This document shows, in pieces, positions 42,384 through 50,407 of a stretch of DNA of 64,000 bases; positions within the stretch are counted from its first letter, which is position 1; the number at the start of each line of letters is the position of its first letter. Below the pieces are notes generated by a model. That model saw only the letters and a program-made list of their open reading frames with translations, did no database searches and was not told where the DNA came from. The translations under genes and the position numbers were made by a program. The stretch lies in assembly GCA_018402765.1 (NCBI GenBank), contig JAGYIE010000001.1:186001-250000 (forward strand). Reading direction: 5' to 3'. The stretch is from Vicingaceae bacterium (GTDB lineage: Bacteria > Bacteroidota > Bacteroidia > Flavobacteriales_E > Vicingaceae).

Positions 42384-44621
42384 TTATTGGTTAATCAAAT
42401 CTAATACTTTCCGTGCAGCTTTTTGGTTTCCTTCTTCATATATTGAATGCATTACTTTCTTGCGTTCTCGCTGCGTTAGGTGCCAACTTAATGAGATCGG
42501 TTTTTCTTCTTCAGCATTTAGCACAAAGTCGATGAGTTCGATTTTCTTATTCATCCAACCATTTGCATAATTCATACTCGCATTGTTATTGTAGTCTTGT
42601 ATCGTAAATAAATTTCCATAAACACTTCCAAAGGGAGCTGTTATATTTTGTATAATGCTATTAGAGTTATCTTTAGCTTTTATTTGAGCTTGATGTTTCC
42701 CGTACCTCACTTGAATAAGTATAATACCTGATGTATTTTCATTAACCCATTCTCTGAATTGATACAAGTAACGTAAACTCGTTTTTAGTCCATAATTATC
42801 TCTCAATCCTGCATCAATTATCTCTAGAGTAGGAGAGGTTGGCAATTCTAAAGTAGGCATTATATATGGAAAGGTAGCACTCATTCTAAGAGCACTTATA
42901 AAACGGGTATTTAGGGGTTTTTTACCACTCAAAAGACGACTATATTCGACGTTTTCATTCCTATTTGTTCCATTACTTAAATCATCTTGACACATGAAGC
43001 TTAAAGGATGGTTAGCTGTTAACAATATCTTACCATCATTGATTATAGAAGGTGATAGAATCATCATTGGTAGTTGAGCATACATTTCCTTTTTTAAATA
43101 GGAGCCCATGGGTTTATCTAAATATCCTCTGGTATTTCTATTTAAACGCTGCTCAAAGGCATATCCTCTATCTTTCCAATATTGCTCACCCTCGTATTCA
43201 AATTTTTGAAAACGAATAAAATAGTCATTGATGGCCAAACTAAATACAATAGGATTTAATAAATCTTTGCCTAAATCGTATGTATACATTAACTTATTAA
43301 TATCAAATGAAGGAACCTCTTGTCTAAGGTTAATCAGTTCTCTGAAATAGGCAGCTCCTATCATTCCTCCTGATGAACCTGTAATCAAATGAATATGACT
43401 ACTACTCGTTCCATTACTAATGCTGTCAAGGTATTGCATTACCCTAAATGCCCACATACTAGCTCTTGATCCGCCACCACTTACGTTAAATAATATTAGT
43501 TTTGGTTTCTGCTGTTGTCTTTTATTTTTTGTTTTCCAATAGTTTAAAATGTTTACGTGATATAATGAGTCTGCTTTTAACGTATCTGCATTCAGCGTTT
43601 GCGGCTCATACTTAATAGGTGGAGAACGATGTTCTAACCCAAATACTTTATTCGAATAAGTGAATGTATTAATTTGAGATAATGCATTGACCACTAGAAA
43701 TAAGACTATGAATGCAGGAAAAGTCCAACCATAAAGCCATGATCTGATGGCTGATGTTAGCATTACTAAAATCGTAAATAGCAATAAAAGACTTGCTCCT
43801 GCAGGAATTACAAATCCATCAATTTCTCTAAATAAGCCTAATAAAAAAATGGAAATAATAGCGATAAATTCAAAAATAGATGCATTGAGATTGTTTTGTT
43901 TAAATACTTGGTTTAGTTGATCTTTGTTATAGTGAGAAAAATCTCTTGCGAGTTTTAGTTTAAATGGCTTTACTAGGTAAGACTCTACATGCCAAGCCTT
44001 ATTATTAAAAGTATCACTAAACCATTCTTTATGTTGTTTATGAGAAGTTAGGCGGACTAAAGTTTCTTCTTTTCCATCTTTTACTCCAAATAGTTTAAAG
44101 AAATCTTTATTGGTGTTGATAAAATAGCTCATTGCTAACAAGATAATTATTGCATAACCAACATAAAACCCAAGAAGATTATACACCACTTCAATAAAAC
44201 TTTCAGTTTCAAAAGCTAATTTGAAGTCAATAATTAGCCAACTATAATATCCAATAAAAAGTAGTGGTATAAATGAATTGTTGATACAATATTTTAGAAA
44301 TGGTCGTTCTTGTGTAGCTAAAAAAGGAAATCTAAAGCCATTATTAACGTAGCTTGAAATATTGAAAGCCATTACGAATCCTCCAAGTGCAAAACCGACA
44401 ATCAGATAACTTACAAAATTTACATTACCCAAGTATTCGGGGTCCAAGAATAAGTAAAGAATACCATACTTTTCGCCGAATTGTCCCGAAACAATTAGGA
44501 ATAATAGAATCCAAAAGACTAAAAGTTGTTGAGATTTTTTTAAATGAACAAATACCAGTTGAATCGGAAAGAAGTAAATCAGACGTGAAAGTGTTTTTCT
44601 AAAGGTCTTTTGGTGGTCCAT
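42384..44621 (-). CDS. Polytopic membrane protein with patatin-like phospholipase domain
   Basis: A 745-residue protein. The N-terminal ~315 residues hold several membrane segments (at about 32-45, 68-85, 118-135, 150-167, 250-262 and 275-315). A patatin-like hydrolase domain follows: oxyanion SGGGSRA at 381-387, nucleophile motif GSSGG with Ser417, and the catalytic Asp in DAGLRDNYG (D603). Patatins hydrolyse acyl ester bonds of lipids. The membrane half is unusual for the family and suggests a bound lipase. It lies after ftcD by 33 bases and before a small lipoprotein by 7 bases. Confidence 0.83.
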   Translation of the reverse strand: MDHQKTFRKTLSRLIYFFPIQLVFVHLKKSQQLLVFWILLFLIVSGQFGEKYGILYLFLDPEYLGNVNFVSYLIVGFALGGFVMAFNISSYVNNGFRFPFLATQERPFLKYCINNSFIPLLFIGYYSWLIIDFKLAFETESFIEVVYNLLGFYVGYAIIILLAMSYFINTNKDFFKLFGVKDGKEETLVRLTSHKQHKEWFSDTFNNKAWHVESYLVKPFKLKLARDFSHYNKDQLNQVFKQNNLNASIFEFIAIISIFLLGLFREIDGFVIPAGASLLLLFTILVMLTSAIRSWLYGWTFPAFIVLFLVVNALSQINTFTYSNKVFGLEHRSPPIKYEPQTLNADTLKADSLYHVNILNYWKTKNKRQQQKPKLILFNVSGGGSRASMWAFRVMQYLDSISNGTSSSHIHLITGSSGGMIGAAYFRELINLRQEVPSFDINKLMYTYDLGKDLLNPIVFSLAINDYFIRFQKFEYEGEQYWKDRGYAFEQRLNRNTRGYLDKPMGSYLKKEMYAQLPMMILSPSIINDGKILLTANHPLSFMCQDDLSNGTNRNENVEYSRLLSGKKPLNTRFISALRMSATFPYIMPTLELPTSPTLEIIDAGLRDNYGLKTSLRYLYQFREWVNENTSGIILIQVRYGKHQAQIKAKDNSNSIIQNITAPFGSVYGNLFTIQDYNNNASMNYANGWMNKKIELIDFVLNAEEEKPISLSWHLTQRERKKVMHSIYEEGNQKAARKVLDLINQ

Positions 44622-44654
44622 AAAAGGGATTTATACCCTAAAAATATCAATTAT

Positions 44655-45647
44655 TTACACCATATAATCGATAATCCTGCTTTTAGGCAAAAAATCATTT
44701 AAATCAGACAAACCTAAACGGTCGATAGCGATATCAATTAATTTTGTTTCATCTGTTTCTGTAGAATCAAAGTACATAGCTGCTGCTAGTAATGCTTCCT
44801 TGGGAATTAATCCAATTAGTTCGCTACCTGTCACTTTTACACCTTTTTGATGTGCTAATAATGTAATAGCTTCATAAACTTCATGAAGTTCAGTTTCTTT
44901 GTAATTAGAGAAATTGCAGGAGACCTGCGCAATTCCAAAATCTTTAATAAACCAGCCAATTGCTTTCAAATCTTTAAATAGACCAGGAACTTTTACGGAA
45001 TTTCCTGAAGCATCGGTCACATTTTTACCACTTTCTCTTATGCTTGAAGCTATCCATTTAGCGATTGAAACATCCGAGGTGTTTAGATTAAAGTTAAAAG
45101 CTATAAGGTAGTTACGCGCGCCAATAATTGTTGCCCCACTTTTTGCATTGAACTTATCACCATAATCAGGTTGCCAATTTGGCTGAGTCATTTTTTCTGC
45201 TAATCCCTCATATTCTCCTTTTCTAATGTTGGCTAAATGTTTTCTTTCTGTTACTTGCGCGCTTTCTTCATACAAATAAATGGGAATATTTAATGTAGAG
45301 TTGACCCGTTTTGCAAGTTGATAAGAAAGTATAACTGCCTCTTCCATACTGATGCCGCTTATTGGAATAAGTGGGCAAACGTCGCATGCTCCCATGCGCG
45401 GATGTTCTCCTATTTGAGTACGCATATCAATTAATTTGGAGGATAACTTAATTGATTGATATGCAGCTTCTATTACGCTTTCTGGTTTTCCTATAAAAGT
45501 GTAGACGGTTCTATTTGCGGCCATTCCACTATCAATATGCAATAATTCTACGCCTTTGATTTTACGAATTTCTTGTGCAATAGCTTTTATAGTTTCATTA
45601 TTTTGACCTTCACTAAAATTGGGTACACACTCCAGAAGTGGATTCAT
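44655..45647 (-). CDS. ftcD: Glutamate formimidoyltransferase
   Basis: A 330-residue formiminotransferase that moves the formimino group of formiminoglutamate to tetrahydrofolate. It has the N-terminal ECVPNFSEG, the GEHPRMGACDVCPLIPI active-site region, and the KAIGWFIKDFGIAQVSCNFSNY segment. Mammalian FtcD is fused to a cyclodeaminase; here the protein stops at the transferase part, so the cyclodeaminase must be separate. It is 2 bases from hutG, in the hut operon. hutG, which gives formamide instead, is the alternative exit, so both routes from formiminoglutamate may exist. Confidence 0.93.
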   Translation of the reverse strand: MNPLLECVPNFSEGQNNETIKAIAQEIRKIKGVELLHIDSGMAANRTVYTFIGKPESVIEAAYQSIKLSSKLIDMRTQIGEHPRMGACDVCPLIPISGISMEEAVILSYQLAKRVNSTLNIPIYLYEESAQVTERKHLANIRKGEYEGLAEKMTQPNWQPDYGDKFNAKSGATIIGARNYLIAFNFNLNTSDVSIAKWIASSIRESGKNVTDASGNSVKVPGLFKDLKAIGWFIKDFGIAQVSCNFSNYKETELHEVYEAITLLAHQKGVKVTGSELIGLIPKEALLAAAMYFDSTETDETKLIDIAIDRLGLSDLNDFLPKSRIIDYMV

Positions 45648-45649
45648 CT

Positions 45650-46639
45650 TTAATGCTCTTTTCTAGATTTAATAAAATCGCTAACTAAATATGCCAACAA
45701 TTTACCTACTTGATCGGGATGAGGAGATAGGCTAGGAGCGCCTTCACACAAATGGATATAGGCTGCATTTTCATGATCAGCAGCATGGTGAATAAATTGG
45801 CGTGTTTCACTTACTGAAACTCCTGAAGGAGTTTGAGCACTTGAAGCAATATTTTCAATTGCATCTAAGTCAATCTCAATTCCATATTTAGATTGATTAA
45901 TCTTATACAGTGCTTTTTCTGTTGCCGCTTTAAACGAAATTAAATTTCGAATAAAAATGTCTTCATAAGTTGTGTAGCTAATTTCTTTTTCGTCCAACTC
46001 CCTAAACATTTGCTCACTGTTGTAATTTTCATGAAGTCCAACAATAGCATATTTTTTTAAGTGACCTTCAGCAAAAGCGTAACTAAAACCATTTCCGCTA
46101 TGCCTTCCCTCTAAAGCTCTAAAATCTGCATGTGGATCTAAGTTAATACAATTCACATTAACTTCAGGATTGGCTTGCGCTAAAGCTTTAATATTGTTGT
46201 AACTATTGTTGTGACCTCCACCTATAATAATGGGAATTTTATTGGCAGAAAATAGGATTGAAAGTATTTTATTGACTATTTTATCTATTACTTTAGTTGC
46301 TTCTCTTAAATCATTGATATCTTTAGAGTAACAAAGATGATTCAATGATAGCTTACCAAGTAAAATACATTCATCACCTTTAAAAAAACGGTTGGATTGA
46401 ATATTGACAAATTTTGGCAAAAACGCATCCCATGCACTGCTAGTTCCAGCTCTACCAAAATTTGCTCTTGGTCCAATATCTTCCGAAATTCCTAATAAAA
46501 CAAATGAAGCACTTGAGGAAGATAATTCACTTTGGCTAAAGTTGGTTATTGTTTGAATACACTCACCTAGTTTTGTCTCTCCTTCGCGTTTACTTATCAA
46601 ATGGTCGATGGAGTTTCTATCTAATAATTCCAATTCCAT
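45650..46639 (-). CDS. hutG: Formimidoylglutamase (arginase family)
   Basis: A 329-residue arginase/agmatinase-fold hydrolase. The manganese ligands are in GGGHNNSY, NLDPHADFR and IDLDAI. It also has HSGNGFSYA and TPSGVS. In the hut context I assign it as formimidoylglutamase, which releases formamide and glutamate; the arginase fold alone does not fix the substrate. It sits 2 bases after hutI and 2 bases before ftcD. Confidence 0.85.
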   Translation of the reverse strand: MELELLDRNSIDHLISKREGETKLGECIQTITNFSQSELSSSSASFVLLGISEDIGPRANFGRAGTSSAWDAFLPKFVNIQSNRFFKGDECILLGKLSLNHLCYSKDINDLREATKVIDKIVNKILSILFSANKIPIIIGGGHNNSYNNIKALAQANPEVNVNCINLDPHADFRALEGRHSGNGFSYAFAEGHLKKYAIVGLHENYNSEQMFRELDEKEISYTTYEDIFIRNLISFKAATEKALYKINQSKYGIEIDLDAIENIASSAQTPSGVSVSETRQFIHHAADHENAAYIHLCEGAPSLSPHPDQVGKLLAYLVSDFIKSRKEH

Positions 46640-46641
46640 AG

Positions 46642-47883
46642 TTATTGAATTTTACCATTTAAAATTACCGTTTCAATCAGGTTAGATCCAAATGCATAAG
46701 GCATATAGGCATAACTTGGCATTGGCTTAGTAATAAAAAGATTTGCTTTTTTTCCTTTGGTTATAGATCCTAGCTCTTGATTTACCTCCATTGCATAGGA
46801 ACCATTTAATGTAGCTGCATTTATAGCTTCTTCTGGCGTCATACGCATATATATGCAAGCTAATGAAAGTACGAAAGGCATTTTGCCTGAAGGAGTAGAA
46901 CCTGGATTATAATCAGTAGCTAGAGCGACAGGAACCCCTGCAGCTATGATTTTCTTTGCCGGAGGATAGTTATCTCTTAAAAAAAATGGAGCAGACGGCA
47001 GTAAAGTAGCAATAGTTGAGGAGTGTTTAAGAATTTCGATTTCCTCGTCATTTAGTACTTCCAAATGGTCAACAGAAATGGCATTATGCTTAGTACTTAC
47101 CTCTATTCCTCCCATTGAGTTAAACTGATTCGTATGGATTTTTGCTTTTAAGCCATACTTTTTTCCTGCCGTTATTATTTGATCCGTTTCTTCGGGAGAA
47201 AATGCTACTTTTTCACAAAATACATCAATGTAATCTGCTAACTTTTCTTCTGCAATCACAGGAAGCATTTTATTGATTATTTCATCTATATACCCTTGAT
47301 GGTTGTTTTTATAAGCAATTGGAAATGTATGTGCACCTAAAAAAGTTGATTTAATGGTAAGCGGACTAGTTTCGCGTAACTTTTTGATAACTCTAAGAAT
47401 CTTTAGTTCTGCATCAACCGTTAAACCATAACCGCTTTTAATTTCTACAGCTCCTGTTCCCATTCGCATAATCTCTTCTAGTCGCTCATTTGCCTGCTGT
47501 AATAACTCTTCCGCTGTAGCATCTTGTAAACGTTTTGCAGAATTTAGAATTCCACCACCATTTGCGGCAATTTCTTCATAACCAAGACCATTTATTTTAT
47601 CTACAAATTCACTTTCTCTACTCCCTGCGAATACTAAATGCGTGTGTGAGTCACACCAAGATGGGAATACAAATTTTCCATCAGCATTTATTGTCGGAAT
47701 AGTTTTTCCTTTACTATCATATGGTAGATCCATAGAACCAAAATCCATTATTAGCTCATCTTCAATTAATAACCAAGCATTTTCCAAAGTGGATAGTTTA
47801 CCTTGTTTATCTCCGCTTTTGATCTTAGGAGAAGTGTCACTAACTTGAATTAAAGATTTAATATTCTTAATTAGTAGTTGCAT
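46642..47883 (-). CDS. hutI: Imidazolonepropionase
   Basis: A 413-residue amidohydrolase that opens imidazolonepropionate to formiminoglutamate. The HTH metal motif is at residues 80-82 in CDSHTHLVFAGSRESEF, with later KIHTNQF, SVDHLE and ATDYNPGSTP. Family call is secure. It is the first gene of the hutI-hutG-ftcD unit on the minus strand. Its start is divergent from aroC with about 113 bases between them. Confidence 0.95.
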   Translation of the reverse strand: MQLLIKNIKSLIQVSDTSPKIKSGDKQGKLSTLENAWLLIEDELIMDFGSMDLPYDSKGKTIPTINADGKFVFPSWCDSHTHLVFAGSRESEFVDKINGLGYEEIAANGGGILNSAKRLQDATAEELLQQANERLEEIMRMGTGAVEIKSGYGLTVDAELKILRVIKKLRETSPLTIKSTFLGAHTFPIAYKNNHQGYIDEIINKMLPVIAEEKLADYIDVFCEKVAFSPEETDQIITAGKKYGLKAKIHTNQFNSMGGIEVSTKHNAISVDHLEVLNDEEIEILKHSSTIATLLPSAPFFLRDNYPPAKKIIAAGVPVALATDYNPGSTPSGKMPFVLSLACIYMRMTPEEAINAATLNGSYAMEVNQELGSITKGKKANLFITKPMPSYAYMPYAFGSNLIETVILNGKIQ

Positions 47884-47983
47884 AAAAGTGGATTCTTTTT
47901 GTCAATTTTTACTGATTTAGACAAATATCCTGATTTTTCTTACGGATGTTGGCTTTTATGCAATATTCCACGAATAGAAATAT

Positions 47984-47991
47984 TATTTTTG
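47984..47991 (+). promoter_or_regulatory. Putative -7 box of aroC
   Basis: TATTTTTG matches TAnnTTTG and ends 5 bases before the ATG at 47997. Transcription would start on or next to the start codon, so the mRNA would be leaderless. No -33 at 19 bases. Confidence 0.5.
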
Positions 47992-47996
47992 TTGCT

Positions 47997-49079
47997 ATGC
48001 GTGGAAACTCATTTGGTCAAGTATTTAAATTACAAACTTTTGGCGAAAGTCATGGATCAGCCATTGGCGGAATAATCGATGGAATGCCAGCAGGAGTCCA
48101 ATTAAACCTTGAAGAAGTTCAACTCGAATTGGACAAAAGAAGGCCGGGACAGTCTTCAATCACCACTCAACGAAAAGAAAAAGATCAAGTACAGTTTCTT
48201 TCAGGCATTTTTGAAGGAAAAACGATGGGGACGCCTATTGGTTTTATCATTGCTAATGAAGATCAAAAATCAAAAGATTATAGTCACATTAAAGATGCCT
48301 ATAGACCTTCTCATGCAGACTACACCTATGATGCTAAATTTGGCGATCGTGATTATCGAGGTGGAGGTCGATCATCAGCAAGAGAAACCGCTTGCAGGGT
48401 TGTTGCGGGGGCATTAGCAAAACAAGTTCTGAAACCTCTAGGAATTGAGTTTAATACGTATGTATCTCAAGTGGAAAATATTCGGTTATTAACTCCTCCT
48501 GATAAGATAGATTTTAATCTAATAGAATCAAGCATTGTAAGATGTCCTGATGCTAGTGTAGCTAACCAGATGATTGAACGAGTTCATTCAGTAAGAAAAG
48601 CTGGAGATACTGTAGGTGGAGTTGTTTCAGCTTACATTACCGGAATTCCTTCAGGGCTTGGTGAACCTGTTTTTGATCGATTACATGCCGATATAGGAAA
48701 AGCAATGTTGAGTATAAATGCGGTTAAAGGTTTTGATTATGGTTCAGGATTTTTAGCAGCTACCATGAGGGGGTCTCAGCACAATGACGAGTTTGTGAAA
48801 AAAGAGGGTATTATTTCTACGAAAACGAATTACTCTGGTGGAATACAAGGAGGAATTTCAAATGGATTACCAATCTATTTTAGAGTAGCTTTTAAGCCTG
48901 TAGCAACAGTACTGCAAGACCAACAAACGATAGATAATAAAGGAAATACTGTAGATTTGAAGGGTAAAGGACGCCATGATCCTTGCGTAGTACCTAGAGC
49001 TGTTCCAATAGTGGAAGCTATGGCAGCAATGGTTATTTTAGATCATTATTTAAGAAATAAATCAGCAAAAATAGATTAA
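47997..49079 (+). CDS. aroC: Chorismate synthase
   Basis: A 360-residue FMN-dependent enzyme that makes chorismate, the last step of the shikimate pathway. The start [20 protein letters not shown] is standard, and [14 protein letters not shown]-type FMN site (GGRSSARET) and [16 protein letters not shown] follow. An ATG 51 bases upstream (47946) is in frame, but adds residues that do not fit the family and would lie across the promoter. It is followed 7 bases later by the symporter gene. Confidence 0.95.
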   Translation: MRGNSFGQVFKLQTFGESHGSAIGGIIDGMPAGVQLNLEEVQLELDKRRPGQSSITTQRKEKDQVQFLSGIFEGKTMGTPIGFIIANEDQKSKDYSHIKDAYRPSHADYTYDAKFGDRDYRGGGRSSARETACRVVAGALAKQVLKPLGIEFNTYVSQVENIRLLTPPDKIDFNLIESSIVRCPDASVANQMIERVHSVRKAGDTVGGVVSAYITGIPSGLGEPVFDRLHADIGKAMLSINAVKGFDYGSGFLAATMRGSQHNDEFVKKEGIISTKTNYSGGIQGGISNGLPIYFRVAFKPVATVLQDQQTIDNKGNTVDLKGKGRHDPCVVPRAVPIVEAMAAMVILDHYLRNKSAKID

Positions 49080-49086
49080 CTCAGGT

Positions 49087-50388
49087 ATGAAGAAATTAGC
49101 ACTGCATTGGCAGATTTTAATTGGAATGTTTTTAGGAATTATTTACGGTCTTTTGGCATCTAATGCAGGTCTGGCCTCATTTACTTCTGATTGGATCGCG
49201 CCATTTGGTACCATTTTTATCAATATGCTAAAAATGATTGCTGTGCCATTAGTGTTGATTTCACTGATTAATGGTGTGTCAGGATTAAAAGATATTTCAC
49301 AGTTATCTTCTATGGGTGGTAAAACAATTGGTATTTATTTGATTACAACCGTAATTGCTGTTACGATTGGTCTCGTTGCAGTGAATTTAATCAAGCCAGG
49401 TAAATCATTTTCACAAGAGACTCGGGACCAAATGGTGGTTGAAAATCAACAAAAAGCAAGTCAAGTTCAAGAGAGTGCAAATGCACAGAAAGAGAGCGGT
49501 CCGCTTAAGTTTTTGGTCGATATGGTGCCATCAAACATTTTTGATGCTTCAAGTGATAATGGCAATATGCTTCAAGTAATCTTTTTTGCTTTATTGTTTG
49601 GTATTGCATTAATTATGGCTCCTGATCCATCAAAGGTTGAAGGTATTAAAAACTTTTTTGATGGTGCTAATGAGGTTATTCTCAAAATGGTAGATATTAT
49701 TATGCTATATGCACCTATCGGTGTTTTTGCCCTTTTGGGAAACATAATGGTCGATTTGGCAGGAGATAATCCTGCTGCTGCTTTAGAAATTTTGAAAGGA
49801 CTGGCTGTATATTCTATTACGGTAATTATTGGGTTGGCGATAATGATTTTTGCAGTATATCCTTTGTTTTTAAAATTTTATGCTAAATTTTCATATCGGA
49901 AGTTCTTTCAAGGTTTAGCACCCGCCCAGTTGTTAGCTTTTTCTACAAGCTCTAGTGCAGCCACATTACCCTTAACTATGGAAAGGTGTGAAGAGAAGTT
50001 AGGTGTTTCAAATAAAGTAGCTTCTTTCGTTTTGCCTTTAGGAGCTACTATTAATATGGATGGAACTTCATGCTATCAAGCTATTGCAGCTGTTTTTATA
50101 GCTCAGGTTTATGGCATGGAATTGGGTTTGTCTGCTCAATTAACTATCGTGTTAACTGCAACATTGGCCTCTATCGGCTCTGCGGCAGTTCCCGGTGCAG
50201 GTATAATTATGTTAGCAATAGTGCTTGGAGCGGTAGGTGTACCTTTGGAAGGTATTAGCTTAATTTTTGCAGTTGACAGACCGTTAGATATGTGCAGAAC
50301 AGTAGTAAATGTAACCGGTGATGCTACCGTTGCAACGATAGTAGCTTATACAGAAGGCGAATTGAATCCCGATCCTGTTGAACGATAA
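49087..50388 (+). CDS. DAACS-family dicarboxylate/amino acid:cation symporter
   Basis: A 433-residue polytopic transporter of the glutamate/dicarboxylate family (GltP/DctA type). It has the STSSSAATLPLTM re-entrant loop, the GATINMDGTS motif that binds substrate and sodium, and PGAGIIMLAIVL. Eight or so membrane segments with two hairpins are expected. The substrate (glutamate, aspartate, succinate or other) is not fixed. It is coupled to aroC with 7 bases between stop and start. Confidence 0.92.
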   Translation: MKKLALHWQILIGMFLGIIYGLLASNAGLASFTSDWIAPFGTIFINMLKMIAVPLVLISLINGVSGLKDISQLSSMGGKTIGIYLITTVIAVTIGLVAVNLIKPGKSFSQETRDQMVVENQQKASQVQESANAQKESGPLKFLVDMVPSNIFDASSDNGNMLQVIFFALLFGIALIMAPDPSKVEGIKNFFDGANEVILKMVDIIMLYAPIGVFALLGNIMVDLAGDNPAAALEILKGLAVYSITVIIGLAIMIFAVYPLFLKFYAKFSYRKFFQGLAPAQLLAFSTSSSAATLPLTMERCEEKLGVSNKVASFVLPLGATINMDGTSCYQAIAAVFIAQVYGMELGLSAQLTIVLTATLASIGSAAVPGAGIIMLAIVLGAVGVPLEGISLIFAVDRPLDMCRTVVNVTGDATVATIVAYTEGELNPDPVER

Positions 50389-50407
50389 ATAAATTAAAAA
50401 CCTTGAT

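Noticed and set aside
47878-48075. Frame overlapping the start of aroC
   Set aside because: Shadow of the chorismate synthase gene and its promoter region.
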